From: Pseudomonadota bacterium | GTDB taxonomy: Bacteria > Myxococcota_A > Polyangia > Polyangiales > Polyangiaceae | NCBI GenBank assembly: GCA_023398955.1 | Contig: JAEWRL010000223.1 | Span: forward strand, 1 to 32,173 | DNA: 32,173 nucleotides | Direction: 5' to 3' | In this document: in pieces, positions 23,462 to 31,803 of the stretch | Numbering within the stretch: the first letter of the stretch is position 1 | Layout: every line of letters starts with the position of its first letter | Program-made: the position numbers and the translations under genes | Notes under the pieces: model-generated | Seen by the model: only the letters and a program-made list of their open reading frames with translations | Database searches by the model: none | Told to the model about the DNA's origin: nothing

Positions 23462-23762
23462 GGCGACAGCCGAGCGAACACGCCCGGTGGGTGGTGGCGC
23501 TGGGCGGCACATGGCTCCGGGCCGAGCGGCACGCGACACTCTACGTGCGGTAGGTCGAGCGAGAACCGTGCCAACCGTTTGGCGGGCGCGTTGGTGCCTA
23601 CTTGGACTCCGATGTACAAGTGCTCGCTTCGCAGGGTGCGAATACCCGGAGGGATCTGGCCAATCAAACCTCGCCCCTGAGGCCGGCATACTGGATGGGT
23701 GAACCGGTGAACCGGTGAACCAGTGAACCTCAGCTGACCTCAGCTGAGCGGGCCTCCCAGGC
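23462..23762. other. intergenic stretch between the NtrC-type gene and the eRF1-like gene
   Basis: 301 bases hold the promoter region of the eRF1-like gene on the minus strand. Apart from the 8-bp tandem repeat at 23699-23730 nothing is recognisable. A 69-codon minus-strand frame with a TTG start (23458-23667) overlaps the next ATG by ATGA but lacks a ribosome-binding site or known family. Confidence 0.4.
23699..23730. repeat. 8-bp tandem repeat GTGAACCn x4
   Basis: Four contiguous units, GTGAACCG, GTGAACCG, GTGAACCA and GTGAACCT, are followed by CAGCTGAC and CTCAGCTGAG. They lie 32 bases after the stop of the NtrC-type gene. No coding frame uses them. Confidence 0.85.
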
Positions 23763-25103
23763 CTAGCGCCGGGCACGCTCCCATCGGTACAGCGTCGAGA
23801 GATCGACGTTTAGAATCTGAGCCGCGCGAGGCTTGTCCCCGCTCGTGCGACTCAGGATAGCCTCCACGTAGCGCTGGCTCATTTCCTTGAGGCTCAAGGG
23901 CTCTCGTTCGACCTCCAAGGGCTCGCGCGAGGTACCAGGCTTGGTAAGAAACGCAAGATCACGCGCCGTCACCACGTCCGCATGACCGAGCACGACGAGC
24001 CTTTCGATGACGTTCTCGAGTTCCCTGACGTTGCCGGGCCATGGCGCTTGGATGAGAATGCTCATCGCTTCATCAGTGAGGGCAGTGACAGGGGATTCTA
24101 CGGTGCGCTCGCGGGCTTCGCCCAGGAACTGCGCGACGAGTGGCGCGATGTCCTCCGTTCGGTCACGAAGGGGAGGAACAAGGAGGGGAATCACTGTCAG
24201 TCGATAGCGCAAATCCTCACGAAAGCGCCCTTCTTGGACCAGCGTGGAGAGATCGCGATGGGTCGCCGCGATCACTCGTACATCGACGTGTCGGATCCTG
24301 TCACTGCCCACCGGCCGGGTCTCTCCAAACTGCAGAACCCGAAGGAGCTTCGGTTGGAGGGTGACGGGCATGTCGCCGATTTCGTCGAGGAAGAGCGTGC
24401 CCTGGTCGGCCTCTACCATCAGACCCCGCCGTGCCTGCGTTGCCCCTGTGAAGGCCCCGCGCGCGTGACCAAAGACCTCGCTCTCGAGCAAGGATTCCGG
24501 TATCGCCGACGAATTGACCGCTACGAACCCCTTGGTGGCTCTCGGTCCACCCGCGTGGATGGCGCGTGCCACCCGCTCCTTGCCCGTCCCACTCTCTCCC
24601 AAGATGAGCACTGTCGCATTCGAACGCGCCACCAGCGCGATCGACTCGACCAGCTCGCGCATGACGGCACTTTCCTGTGTCAGCTCGCCTGTGAGCACCG
24701 ACAGCACCCGGGGGGGCAGCTGGCTCGGTGGAGACGACAGCGCCGCGGCTTCCCCGATCAAAGCCAGCATCACCTCGACACGGTAGGGCTTCTCGACGTA
24801 CTGAAATGCACCCCGCTTGATGGCTTCCACCGCTTCGGGCACCGTCGCTTCGCTCGCTCCGACAATGACGGGCAACTTGGGGTGGAGCGACTTGATGCTC
24901 GCAACGAGCTCGAAGTCATTGGAGTCGCCCAGGCGTACACCGCAGATCACGACATCGCACGCCTGATCGCGAACCGCACTCAAGGCTGCATCCAGACTCT
25001 CGACCTGATTACAAACGCATCCCTCGAGAGTGAGGCTCTCCGCCAACGACCTGGCCGACGAGGGCTTCTCGTCAGCAATCAACACACGGGTTCCTCGCAT
25101 CAC
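23763..25103 (-). CDS. NtrC-family sigma-54 activator with a degenerate receiver domain
   Basis: A 446-residue protein from GTG 25103 (or ATG 25100, the next codon). Residues 5-115 form a CheY-like receiver with the acidic pair Asp11/Glu12 and Lys105 (EKPY), but the phosphoacceptor position (CDVVICGVRL, residue 55) is Gly encoded by GGT, and the usual Thr/Ser is Ala83. Residues 140-370 are an AAA+ sigma-54 interaction domain: GESGTGKE (Walker A), GAFTGA (sigma-54 contact), GTLFLDEIGD (Walker B), LRYRLTVIPLLVPPLRDR and WPGNVRELENV (sensor II). The C-terminus is a Fis-type helix-turn-helix (KPRAAQILNVDLSTLYRWERARR region). With no acceptor Asp it is unlikely to be switched by phosphorylation; ligand binding, a partner protein or expression level are alternatives. 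Target promoters are not known. There is no adjacent histidine kinase gene. Confidence 0.9.
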   Translation of the reverse strand: MMRGTRVLIADEKPSSARSLAESLTLEGCVCNQVESLDAALSAVRDQACDVVICGVRLGDSNDFELVASIKSLHPKLPVIVGASEATVPEAVEAIKRGAFQYVEKPYRVEVMLALIGEAAALSSPPSQLPPRVLSVLTGELTQESAVMRELVESIALVARSNATVLILGESGTGKERVARAIHAGGPRATKGFVAVNSSAIPESLLESEVFGHARGAFTGATQARRGLMVEADQGTLFLDEIGDMPVTLQPKLLRVLQFGETRPVGSDRIRHVDVRVIAATHRDLSTLVQEGRFREDLRYRLTVIPLLVPPLRDRTEDIAPLVAQFLGEARERTVESPVTALTDEAMSILIQAPWPGNVRELENVIERLVVLGHADVVTARDLAFLTKPGTSREPLEVEREPLSLKEMSQRYVEAILSRTSGDKPRAAQILNVDLSTLYRWERARR

Positions 25104-25126
25104 AGGGTAAACTGGACCTCGCAGAC

Positions 25127-25132
25127 GTTATA
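25127..25132 (-). promoter_or_regulatory. candidate -10 box of the NtrC-type gene
   Basis: TATAAC on the minus strand (GTTATA on plus) matches the consensus at 5 of 6 positions and lies about 24 nt before the start codon. A weak -35, CTGATG, sits 18 nt upstream. The leader would be under 20 nt. Confidence 0.4.
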
Positions 25133-25374
25133 GCGCGGGCAGTCTCCCAGCATCAGGCGCACCCATGGATGCATTCGGCTTACGGCAAAGAGTCGATAGC
25201 GACCCCGGACCGGCCGTGTCGCGGGCCTGCCCCGGCGCGGGAGAGTGTGCCATCCTCGTCCGACGGCTCTCCCGGGTTCTGGGCGCTCGGTCCCGCTTCT
25301 GCGCCGCGCTTCTACCCTTCCAGCGCGACTCGCGCGGTTCCGGGGGCTCTGGCGGACGGGTTGAGACGGAGCGG

Positions 25375-25404
25375 TTGACCGCGCCGTTCCCTGAGCAATA
25401 TCGT
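25375..25404 (+). promoter_or_regulatory. candidate sigma-70 promoter of the MBOAT-SGNH operon
   Basis: TTGACC (25375-25380) and TATCGT (25399-25404) are separated by 18 nt, with 5 of 6 and 4 of 6 matches to consensus. The MBOAT start codon is 68 nt beyond the -10. Confidence 0.4.
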
Positions 25405-25471
25405 GTGCCCGATCCGGGAGCCGTCTTCTCGGGGTAGGGCTACTCCCGTCAACGGGACCGGAACAAGCGCG

Positions 25472-26854
25472 ATGCTCTTCAATTCGAACCTCTATCTCGT
25501 GTTCCTTGTCACGGTAGTCGTCCTCTACTGGCGGCTCACGCCTCAGCTCCGTCAGTACATGTTATTGCTCGCGAGCTACACCTTCTACTGGGTGTGGAGT
25601 ATCCCCTTCTCCGGATTGCTCGTGCTTTCCACGGTCGTGGATTTCGGAGCAGCGCGCCTGATCGGCAACGCCGATTCGCAGGTGAAGAAGCGCTTGGGAC
25701 TGCTCGTCTCGGTGATCGCCAACCTCGGCATCCTCTGCTTGTTCAAATACGCAGATTTCTTCTCGGACTCTGCGTTCTCCGTGCTCGGATTCAGGCCCTG
25801 GCCCGAACTAGACCTCATCCTGCCCCTGGGAATCTCGTTCTACACGTTCCAGACGATGAGCTACACGATCGACGTCTACCGAGGCCAGTTGAAGCCTTGT
25901 GAACGGCTCGTCGACGTGGCCTTGTACGTCAGCTTCTTTCCGCAGCTCGTCGCGGGACCCATCGTTCGCGCGGACACGCTCATCCCACAATTGCGTTGCG
26001 ACGCGGAACACGACTGGACCGAGACGCGCGAGGGCATCGCGCGAGTCACCTGGGGCTTGTTCAAGAAGGTCTTCGTCGCCGACGCGATGGCGCACTACGC
26101 CAACCAAGCGTACGGGGAGACAGGGGCGTATTCGGGCATCGCCCTCGCGCTCGCCACCTATGCGTTCGCCGTACAGATCTACTGCGACTTCTCTGGATAC
26201 TCCGACATCGCGATCGGCTCGGCTCGGCTCCTGGGCATTCGGCTACCCGAAAACTTCCGCAGCCCATACCTCTCCCTCAGTGTCAGCGAGTTCTGGCGGC
26301 GCTGGCACATCAGCCTTTCCACGTGGCTGCGGGACTATCTCTACATTCCGCTCGGTGGAAATCGGCGCGGCGCAGGCAGGACCTATGTCAACCTGATGCT
26401 TACCATGCTCCTGGGAGGGCTGTGGCACGGGGCGGGCTGGAATTGGGTCGTTTGGGGCGGGCTGCAGGGAGGAGCGCTGTCGTTGGAGCGCCTCTTTGGG
26501 ATCGGGGAGAAGCACCCTCACCAAGCCCTGGTCAGGCTCCTACGCTGGGTCTGGGTGCTCCATTTCACGATGCTGTCGTGGGTATTCTTCAGAGCCGACA
26601 GCGTGGAGCACGCATTCTCCGTACTGACCAGGATCCTTACTCTGGCTCCCGGTGAGCTCTCCCTGGATATTCGCCCGCTCGCCTACCTCGGATTGGTATT
26701 GGTCGCCGAGCGTCTCGCCATCAGGGATCGGTTCGTCCAGGCACTACGAGAGAATCCGACAGCGACCCGTTGGATCGCCTACGGCGCGGCGGCGGTCCTG
26801 GCTCTCACTTTCACCGGCTACGACAACCCCGAGTTCGTCTACTTCCAGTTCTGA
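25472..26854 (+). CDS. MBOAT-family membrane O-acyltransferase (AlgI/DltB-like)
   Basis: The start is ATG 25472 (MLFNSNLYLVF, the usual N-terminus of this family), giving 460 residues, the standard AlgI length. About ten to twelve hydrophobic segments are visible. Family motifs: FNSNLYLVFL, LLASYTFYWVW, ILPLGISFYTFQTMSYTIDVYRG, LYVSFFPQLVAGPIVRADTLIPQL, IYCDFSGYSDIAIGSARLLGIRLPENFRSPYLS, FWRRWHISLSTWLRDYLYIPLGGNRRG, and LLGGLWHGAGWNWVVWGGLQG, which contains the invariant catalytic His. These enzymes pass acyl groups, usually acetyl, across the inner membrane for O-acetylation of an extracellular polysaccharide. The SGNH protein starting 7 bases downstream is the expected partner. The polysaccharide substrate is not identified and could be the product of the 6700-19324 locus. 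Confidence 0.93.
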   Translation: MLFNSNLYLVFLVTVVVLYWRLTPQLRQYMLLLASYTFYWVWSIPFSGLLVLSTVVDFGAARLIGNADSQVKKRLGLLVSVIANLGILCLFKYADFFSDSAFSVLGFRPWPELDLILPLGISFYTFQTMSYTIDVYRGQLKPCERLVDVALYVSFFPQLVAGPIVRADTLIPQLRCDAEHDWTETREGIARVTWGLFKKVFVADAMAHYANQAYGETGAYSGIALALATYAFAVQIYCDFSGYSDIAIGSARLLGIRLPENFRSPYLSLSVSEFWRRWHISLSTWLRDYLYIPLGGNRRGAGRTYVNLMLTMLLGGLWHGAGWNWVVWGGLQGGALSLERLFGIGEKHPHQALVRLLRWVWVLHFTMLSWVFFRADSVEHAFSVLTRILTLAPGELSLDIRPLAYLGLVLVAERLAIRDRFVQALRENPTATRWIAYGAAAVLALTFTGYDNPEFVYFQF

Positions 26855-26861
26855 GTTCGAC

Positions 26862-27998
26862 ATGCCAATGCACGGAGAGACAGACACCGCACTCAATAAG
26901 AGCCCTACCGCGTGGTGGAAGGTCATCGCACGGGACGGCGGGCTCCTGCTGGCACTCCTTGCATTGTGCGAAGTGATACTTCGACTGGTAGCCCCGAACT
27001 ACTCCGGGAACGTTTTCGACAATCGCTACACCGGGGGTCATGAACTCGCACTGAATACAGCCGGATATCGCGGGCCACTCCCCACCAAGGAGAAGCCCAC
27101 CAAGGAGCTTCGCATCCTCGCTTTGGGTGACTCGGTGACCTTCGGCACCGGCGTCGCCGAGGAGGCCACCTGGCCACGTCAGCTCGAGTCACTGCTCGCC
27201 GCTCGGCTGCAGACACCCGTAGTGGTGATCAACGGAGGAATGCCCGCTGCGGACCTGCGACAGCTAGCGGTAGCCTACGAAGAAACGTGGGCGACCTACG
27301 ATCCCGACGTCGTGATCGTCATGCTGACGGGCAACATGGTCTCATTCGCGATGGCTCGGCGCGATCATGCGGCGATCCCCCCGCGAGGCAAGTTCCCGAC
27401 GGACGCGCAGCTGTCCACGGCTGAACGAATCAAGGTAACGACCAAACGGATCCTGCAGAACCTCAATATTCCGTCGTTCGTTGCCCAGCAGTCTCAGCGG
27501 GCCCTCTTCTGGCTTGGACTGGCACAGCACGATCTCCCCGAAGACGACCTCGTCGGAGCGCTTCCGGCATACGGGCTGCGGCAAGCGGGGATCGATCCCA
27601 AGATAGCACTCGAGGCGTGGGAGCTGGCCGAGCTCAATCTGGGGGAGCTAGCGCAAAGGGTCCGAAGAGACGAGGCGCCGGTTCTCGTCGGGTTCTCTCC
27701 GGCTCGCTTCACCATTACAGATGCCGTCAGCGATAACGAGAAGCTCGTTCCAACGGAGCGCCTCTCGATCGATCCCGTTCAAGAGACTCAGCTAGCTTGC
27801 GAGAAGCTGGGAGTGCGTCCCGTCTCCCTGCTCGCGGCGCTGAGGAGAGCGCGGATGGCGGCGGGAGCTCCGCTCTACCTGAATATGGACTACACCCACT
27901 TCGACAGTGACGGACATCGAGTGGTCGCTCAGGCCTTCGCAGAGGCAGTGAACACGCCCCGGGCACGTTTGCGGACCGGATCCAAGGACACGCCCTAG
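26862..27998 (+). CDS. SGNH/GDSL-type hydrolase or acetyltransferase partner of the MBOAT protein
   Basis: A 378-residue protein; ATG 26862 is chosen (ATG 26868 is possible). One membrane segment (GLLLALLALCEVILRLV, about residues 27-43) anchors it, with the rest outside. SGNH motifs: GDSVTFGTGV (block I Ser), a Gly-containing NGGMPAAD (block II-like), LTGNMV (block III Asn) and DYTHFDSDGH (block V Asp/His). It has the topology of AlgJ/AlgX/PatB-type proteins that finish transfer of acetyl groups from an MBOAT partner to a polysaccharide. Its start is 7 bases after the MBOAT stop, so the two are co-transcribed. The region between blocks III and V (about 150-320) is not distinctive. Confidence 0.85.
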   Translation: MPMHGETDTALNKSPTAWWKVIARDGGLLLALLALCEVILRLVAPNYSGNVFDNRYTGGHELALNTAGYRGPLPTKEKPTKELRILALGDSVTFGTGVAEEATWPRQLESLLAARLQTPVVVINGGMPAADLRQLAVAYEETWATYDPDVVIVMLTGNMVSFAMARRDHAAIPPRGKFPTDAQLSTAERIKVTTKRILQNLNIPSFVAQQSQRALFWLGLAQHDLPEDDLVGALPAYGLRQAGIDPKIALEAWELAELNLGELAQRVRRDEAPVLVGFSPARFTITDAVSDNEKLVPTERLSIDPVQETQLACEKLGVRPVSLLAALRRARMAAGAPLYLNMDYTHFDSDGHRVVAQAFAEAVNTPRARLRTGSKDTP

Positions 27999-28004
27999 CC
28001 GTCA

Positions 28005-30035
28005 TCAGCGGCAGGCCTGGGTCTTCCGCTGCGTGACGGGGCAACAGACGTCCGCGGAGCAGGCGCACTCGTACGCCCAGTCGCCGCTGTCACCGCAGCC
28101 TGGAACCACCTCGTACCAACGCCCGAGGTTGCGGTCGCAGCTTTCGCTGGTATTGCAACCGCTTATCACGGCTGCGTTCGCGGGCACCTCGCTGCCATCG
28201 CAGTCGAAATCGTGCCCGCCGCAACCGTCGCGCGCCGAAGAGAAAGCGTCGGTCTGATCTGGCTTGGCTCTCGGATCGGTGTCGCAGCAATCGTCGGAGT
28301 TCGAGACATACCCGCTGGGGGCGGAAGCACCACAGAGTGAGGTCGTGGCGCTATGCCCGTAGCCATCGCCGTCCGCGTCGCGATGGAAGGGCATGCACTT
28401 CCCCGAGGCACAGGCGCTAGAGCTGGAGCAGACCTGCCCGTCGCTCTTCAGGCAGGCTCCCTCGCCCACGCACTCCTCTCCCGCGCTGCAGGACCGGGAC
28501 TCCCAATAGCCTTCGGCGTTGCACACTTCCAGTCCGCCCGAGCCGCAGTCGCGAGCCCCGGGCTCGCAGTCGACGCACTCGCCGCCCAGGCAATGGGAGG
28601 AACACCTTCCCAGGGATTGCCACGTGCCATTCGCGCAGATCAGGCGCGCTCCCGCGTCGCACCGCGACGCCTCTTCGACGCACACGACGGTGCAACGGCC
28701 GCCAACGCACTCGGCCGTTTCGTCCTCCCCCGCGGGCTGAGGGCAGACGTTGTCGCAAGCTCCACAGTGTAGCGGGTCTTCGATCAGGTTGAAGCTGCAG
28801 TCGCCGGGCCGCCCTGGATCGCAGTCCCCCCAGCCCTCGACGCATTCTGGGACAGAGCACTGTCCTTCCTCGCAGTCCGTCGTGGCGTGCTCTCCCGCCG
28901 TGCAGGGCTCGCCACAGGCACCACAGTGCCGGAGATCGTTACCTGGATCCACGCACTCGGCTTCTTCACCGCTACCGCAACAGAGCAGCCCGGCTTCGCA
29001 TATTGGCCCGTCGCCGCAGCGACAGAGCCCTTCCGCGCAGGCGTTCGCCCTCGTCGGGTCACAGCCGCCGCAGCTCGGGCCGCAGTGGTCGAGCTCGGTG
29101 GAAGGCACCAGCGGGTCGTTCAGCGAGCAGCCCCCTGGTTGTCCGTCGCGGCAGAAGACTGTGCCACGGGCGCAGGCTCCCTCGAACGAAACGAAGCAGT
29201 CGAGCTCGTCCTGCCCGACGCACGTGCGAACGGTAAGGCCGTAAGTCGCTCGTGTCTCTGTGCTGGCGCTGTCGGTGACGGTCACCTCCAGCAACCCGGG
29301 GCTCGGCAGAGCCACATCCGGAACCCCGGCAAGCGTCCCGCCAACCTCGTCGAGCTCCAGCCAATCCAGCTCCGGAACCACTGACGACAGCTCGAACGAG
29401 TAGGGGGCCGTGCCGCCCGTGATCTCCAGCTCGACCCAATAGGGTTGACCAATCCAAGCATCAGGGAGCGCTCCGGTACCTAGCCGCAACTCGTCGACAG
29501 CCTCACAGTCCTCAGAGCATGGCGTCCCCGACGCGCCCCCGAGTCCCTCTGGTGCCCGCGCTCCGCCTTGCCCTGCCGCGCCGCTCCTGGATTGTGACCC
29601 GCCGCTCGGCGCTGCACCTCCCTGCGCGGCGCTTCCGCCGTTTGCAGCGCTCCCTCCCTCTGACTGCGCGCCCCCTTCGAGCCCCTCGCGAACACCAGCT
29701 CCCTGCTGCGTTCCCGCTTGGGCCTGCGCTCCTCCTTTCGAGTCACCACCCGCTCGAGCCTGCGCGCCCGCTTCCGACTCACCTCCCCCTCGAGCCAGCA
29801 CCCCCGCTTGCGCGTGATCACTCCCAGGTTCCGTCGCTCCACCTCGTGGCCCGTCGTGCCGTCCCCCCTGCGCGCCCCCTTTCCCCGCCGCTCCCCCTTG
29901 TTCCACGCCCACGACTCCCGCTTGTCCGGCGGCGTCGGACGTACCCCGGAAAGCGTCAGAGGAACATCCGAACCCAACAGCGCCCGCACCGAGAGCCAGC
30001 GTCAACCTGGCGACTCTCACACAGTGCTTTCCCAT
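28005..30035 (-). CDS. large Cys-rich secreted lipoprotein with Gly/Ala stalk, Ig-like domain and EGF-like repeats
   Basis: The start is ATG 30035 (676 residues), 6 nt after GAGGAGA; the frame is open upstream but non-coding in character. The signal region VARLTLALGAGAVGFG ends at Cys24 (an imperfect lipobox, GFGC). Residues 30-170 are a low-complexity Gly/Ala/Gln/Ser stalk. Residues about 180-280 form an Ig-like/putative-Ig (He_PIG-type) beta domain: PDAWIGQPYWVELEITGGTAPYSF...LSGV-like strands. Residues 280-560 are Cys-rich units with repeated HCGACG-C and C-x-G-x-C-VDC patterns. The C-terminus has DADGDGYG, DCCDTDPRAKPDQTD and DCDGSEVP, a Ca-binding-type motif seen with MopE-like repeats, then a Cys-rich end. 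It is likely a surface protein. The stop is 6 bases from that of the convergent SGNH gene. Confidence 0.85.
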   Translation of the reverse strand: MGKHCVRVARLTLALGAGAVGFGCSSDAFRGTSDAAGQAGVVGVEQGGAAGKGGAQGGRHDGPRGGATEPGSDHAQAGVLARGGGESEAGAQARAGGDSKGGAQAQAGTQQGAGVREGLEGGAQSEGGSAANGGSAAQGGAAPSGGSQSRSGAAGQGGARAPEGLGGASGTPCSEDCEAVDELRLGTGALPDAWIGQPYWVELEITGGTAPYSFELSSVVPELDWLELDEVGGTLAGVPDVALPSPGLLEVTVTDSASTETRATYGLTVRTCVGQDELDCFVSFEGACARGTVFCRDGQPGGCSLNDPLVPSTELDHCGPSCGGCDPTRANACAEGLCRCGDGPICEAGLLCCGSGEEAECVDPGNDLRHCGACGEPCTAGEHATTDCEEGQCSVPECVEGWGDCDPGRPGDCSFNLIEDPLHCGACDNVCPQPAGEDETAECVGGRCTVVCVEEASRCDAGARLICANGTWQSLGRCSSHCLGGECVDCEPGARDCGSGGLEVCNAEGYWESRSCSAGEECVGEGACLKSDGQVCSSSSACASGKCMPFHRDADGDGYGHSATTSLCGASAPSGYVSNSDDCCDTDPRAKPDQTDAFSSARDGCGGHDFDCDGSEVPANAAVISGCNTSESCDRNLGRWYEVVPGCGDSGDWAYECACSADVCCPVTQRKTQACR

Positions 30036-30484
30036 CGTGGTTCTCCTCGGTATGCCGCCTCGAGCTGACGACCACGGCAGTGTGCCCGATGCCTCACGAT
30101 CTGCAACAATACCCCGAGCCGAGCAGCAATCCCGGAAGTACCGGACGTTCAGGGCGCCACTCCAGGTGCAGCTGAAGGTGCCCTGAGCTCGCGCACCGAG
30201 CAAGCATCAGCGCGCGCTCCTCAGAGCGGAAGACGAGAGTCTCGACGTTATGTCGATGCTGGATCGTTGCCGAGCTCGACCAAGTCGCCGCGCTGCCTCC
30301 GTCCGCAAGCATCTGGATCCATGTGGCACGAGCAATGCGACGTTGACTGTCACTCTGACGGCGACGAACCCGGCGTAATATTCCACTGCTGCTGACTAGG
30401 CGTAGGAGACCCCAGTTGCGGATCGCCGTAAGGTGTGTGACAAGCAACGGGAAGCTCAGTGCAAAGTACCTCCCTCTGCCCAGG
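30036..30484. other. divergent intergenic region between two lipoprotein genes
   Basis: This 449-base region separates the Cys-rich and lamin-tail lipoprotein genes and must carry both promoters. On the plus strand it holds a sigma-54-like site (30324-30338), TTGACT at 30343-30348, and TAATAT at 30376-30381; the last two are 27 nt apart, too far for one sigma-70 promoter. No minus-strand promoter was identified. Confidence 0.4.
30324..30338 (+). promoter_or_regulatory. sigma-54-like -24/-12 element upstream of the lamin-tail lipoprotein gene
   Basis: TGGCAC (30324-30329), five bases, then ATGC (30335-30338) match the TGGCAC-N5-TTGC consensus with one change and with exact GG-to-GC spacing. 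The start codon is about 150 nt downstream. A single match can arise by chance (a similar one, TGGCAC-N5-TCGC, lies inside the DUF1554 signal sequence at about 4607), so this is tentative. Confidence 0.3.
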
Positions 30485-31357
30485 ATGTTCATGTTTACCG
30501 CCCACCGCCTTTGTCACCTTTCTGCCGTTTGCCTTCTCTCTTTGAACCTCACTGGCTGCGGAGATTCGTCCGACAGTGCGGACGGTGATGCTGTTGGCGG
30601 GGCACTCGACGGATCTGGTGGCGCAGCGCTGGACGGCAGCGGGGGCAGCAGCGCGGAATCTTCTGGAGGCACCGCCAGCGGCGGCGATCCAGCTGCTTCC
30701 GGGGGCACCGGCGCCAACGTCGATGGAAGCGGCGGTAGCTCCACCGCTGCAGGCGGCTCTGACGCGATGGGCGGCTCTGACGCGATGGGCGGCGCGGAGC
30801 AGGATACCGGTGGAACTGATGCAGGCGGCGCGGGTGGCTCCACGCAACCGGGCACCGGTGGTACAGCAGGTCAATCTGGCTCGCCTGGAACAGGGGGGAG
30901 CCCTTCGCAGCCCTCTGGAACCATCGTGATCAACGAGTTCGTTGCGTCGAACCAGACCGGGATCACCGACGAATCGGGAGCGGCGCCCGACTGGATGGAG
31001 CTGTACAATCTCGGTGACGCGGAGGTGGATCTGGCGGGCTATTTCGTTTCCGATGACCCGGACGACCCATACAAGGCGGAGCTGCCCACGGGGTTGAGCA
31101 TCGCCGCTGGCGGGTTCCTGCTTTTGTGGGCAGATGGAGATCCCGAGGAGGGGCCGAACCACCTGCCCTTCAACCTTGCCAAGGCTGGTGAGAGCATCGT
31201 CATTACGTCTCCGATGGGGGAGCCGCTCGATCGGATCGACTACACCGACGCGGTGACAGACGTCTCGCTCGCCCGCGTGCCCGACGGAACCGGGGAGTTC
31301 GTCTCGTGCGCCAATCCGACTCCAGCGGCGTCCAACGACGCCGGTTGTGGTAGCTGA
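30485..31357 (+). CDS. lipoprotein with Gly/Ser-rich stalk and lamin-tail (LTD) domain
   Basis: A 290-residue protein; ATG 30485 is used, with ATG 30491 also possible (AGGA sits 5 nt before it). The signal peptide LCHLSAVCLLSLNLTGC has a perfect LTGC lipobox. Residues 25-140 are a Gly/Ser/Ala stalk with short repeats (GGSDAM twice, a 15-nt duplication). Residues 142-285 match the lamin tail domain: IVINEFVASNQTGITDESGAAPDWMELYNLGDAEVDLAGYFVSDD, then SIAAGGFLLLWADG and LAKAGESIVITSPMGEPLDRIDYTD. Bacterial LTDs are Ig-fold modules in secreted or surface proteins with proposed anchoring or binding roles. Its stalk closely resembles those of the other lipoproteins here. Confidence 0.9.
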   Translation: MFMFTAHRLCHLSAVCLLSLNLTGCGDSSDSADGDAVGGALDGSGGAALDGSGGSSAESSGGTASGGDPAASGGTGANVDGSGGSSTAAGGSDAMGGSDAMGGAEQDTGGTDAGGAGGSTQPGTGGTAGQSGSPGTGGSPSQPSGTIVINEFVASNQTGITDESGAAPDWMELYNLGDAEVDLAGYFVSDDPDDPYKAELPTGLSIAAGGFLLLWADGDPEEGPNHLPFNLAKAGESIVITSPMGEPLDRIDYTDAVTDVSLARVPDGTGEFVSCANPTPAASNDAGCGS

Positions 31358-31569
31358 CAGGCTCGAATCCGGACCGCAACCTGCCGCGGCTGCCCGGTAA
31401 ACAGGACGGTGCTCCAGGCTGCGCATGTGCGTTGCCATCCGAAGAGTCCGCCTTCCTGTTCACTCGGCCAACTCGTGCAGAAGCTCTGGGACAAGCCCTG
31501 AGCGGCGTAGGCGGCCACGATCTGTCCTCGACCCCACCCCACCGGACTCGCAAACCCACGCTCCGCCCC

Positions 31570-31803
31570 CTACGGGCTCGGAATCCCGCTTCTACTTTGG
31601 GGGGCCACTTCGGTGAGACCGGCCAGAATGCCTTTCACTGTGAGGTCTTGTCCACAGGCTTCCCAATCAAAGCGGTGTTCGCCGAACGCGCCTTGAAGGG
31701 AGCGCCTGAGTGTCGCGGCATCAGCGCCGAATACATCGGCCTTGCCGTCCGCCGTAAGGACGAACGCGGCATCCGTACTCTCGTCGAGCACTGCGGCCAC
31801 CAT
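31570..31803 (-). CDS. small hypothetical protein (uncertain)
   Basis: A 77-residue frame from ATG 31803, with GGAGAG 9 nt upstream. Its sequence is acidic and regular (VLDESTDAAFVLTADGKADVF, then LRRSLQGAFGEHRFDWEACG), with third-position G/C preference in the first half, suggesting a real gene or the relic of one. No family is recognised and no domain can be named. An antisense frame (31432-31932) is open over the same bases but has weaker features. The stop is 212 bases from the lamin-tail gene stop and the two genes are convergent. Confidence 0.4.
   Translation of the reverse strand: MVAAVLDESTDAAFVLTADGKADVFGADAATLRRSLQGAFGEHRFDWEACGQDLTVKGILAGLTEVAPQSRSGIPSP

Larger units (their letters stand above)
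25104..25471. other. divergent intergenic region between the NtrC-type gene and the MBOAT gene
   Basis: This 368-base region contains the candidate promoters listed at 25127-25132 (minus) and 25375-25404 (plus). A 90-codon plus-strand frame at 25165 shows no family features and is not called. No TGGCAC-N5-TTGC sigma-54 site was found here, so self-regulation by the adjacent activator is not supported. Confidence 0.45.

Noticed and set aside
23458..23667. 69-codon minus-strand frame ending in ATGA overlap with the eRF1-like gene
   Set aside because: The overlap is suggestive, but the start is TTG without a ribosome-binding site and no family is recognised.
21575..23680. 701-codon plus-strand open frame over the DUF3494 gene
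   Set aside because: It is antisense to a clear lipoprotein gene; its long run of YAPVAS/YASVAS comes from reading the 18-bp repeat on the wrong strand.
23982..25133. 383-codon plus-strand open frame
   Set aside because: Antisense to the NtrC-type gene; a by-product of high GC third positions.
25165..25437. 90-codon plus-strand frame before the MBOAT gene
   Set aside because: No domain, no ribosome-binding site, and it spans a probable promoter.
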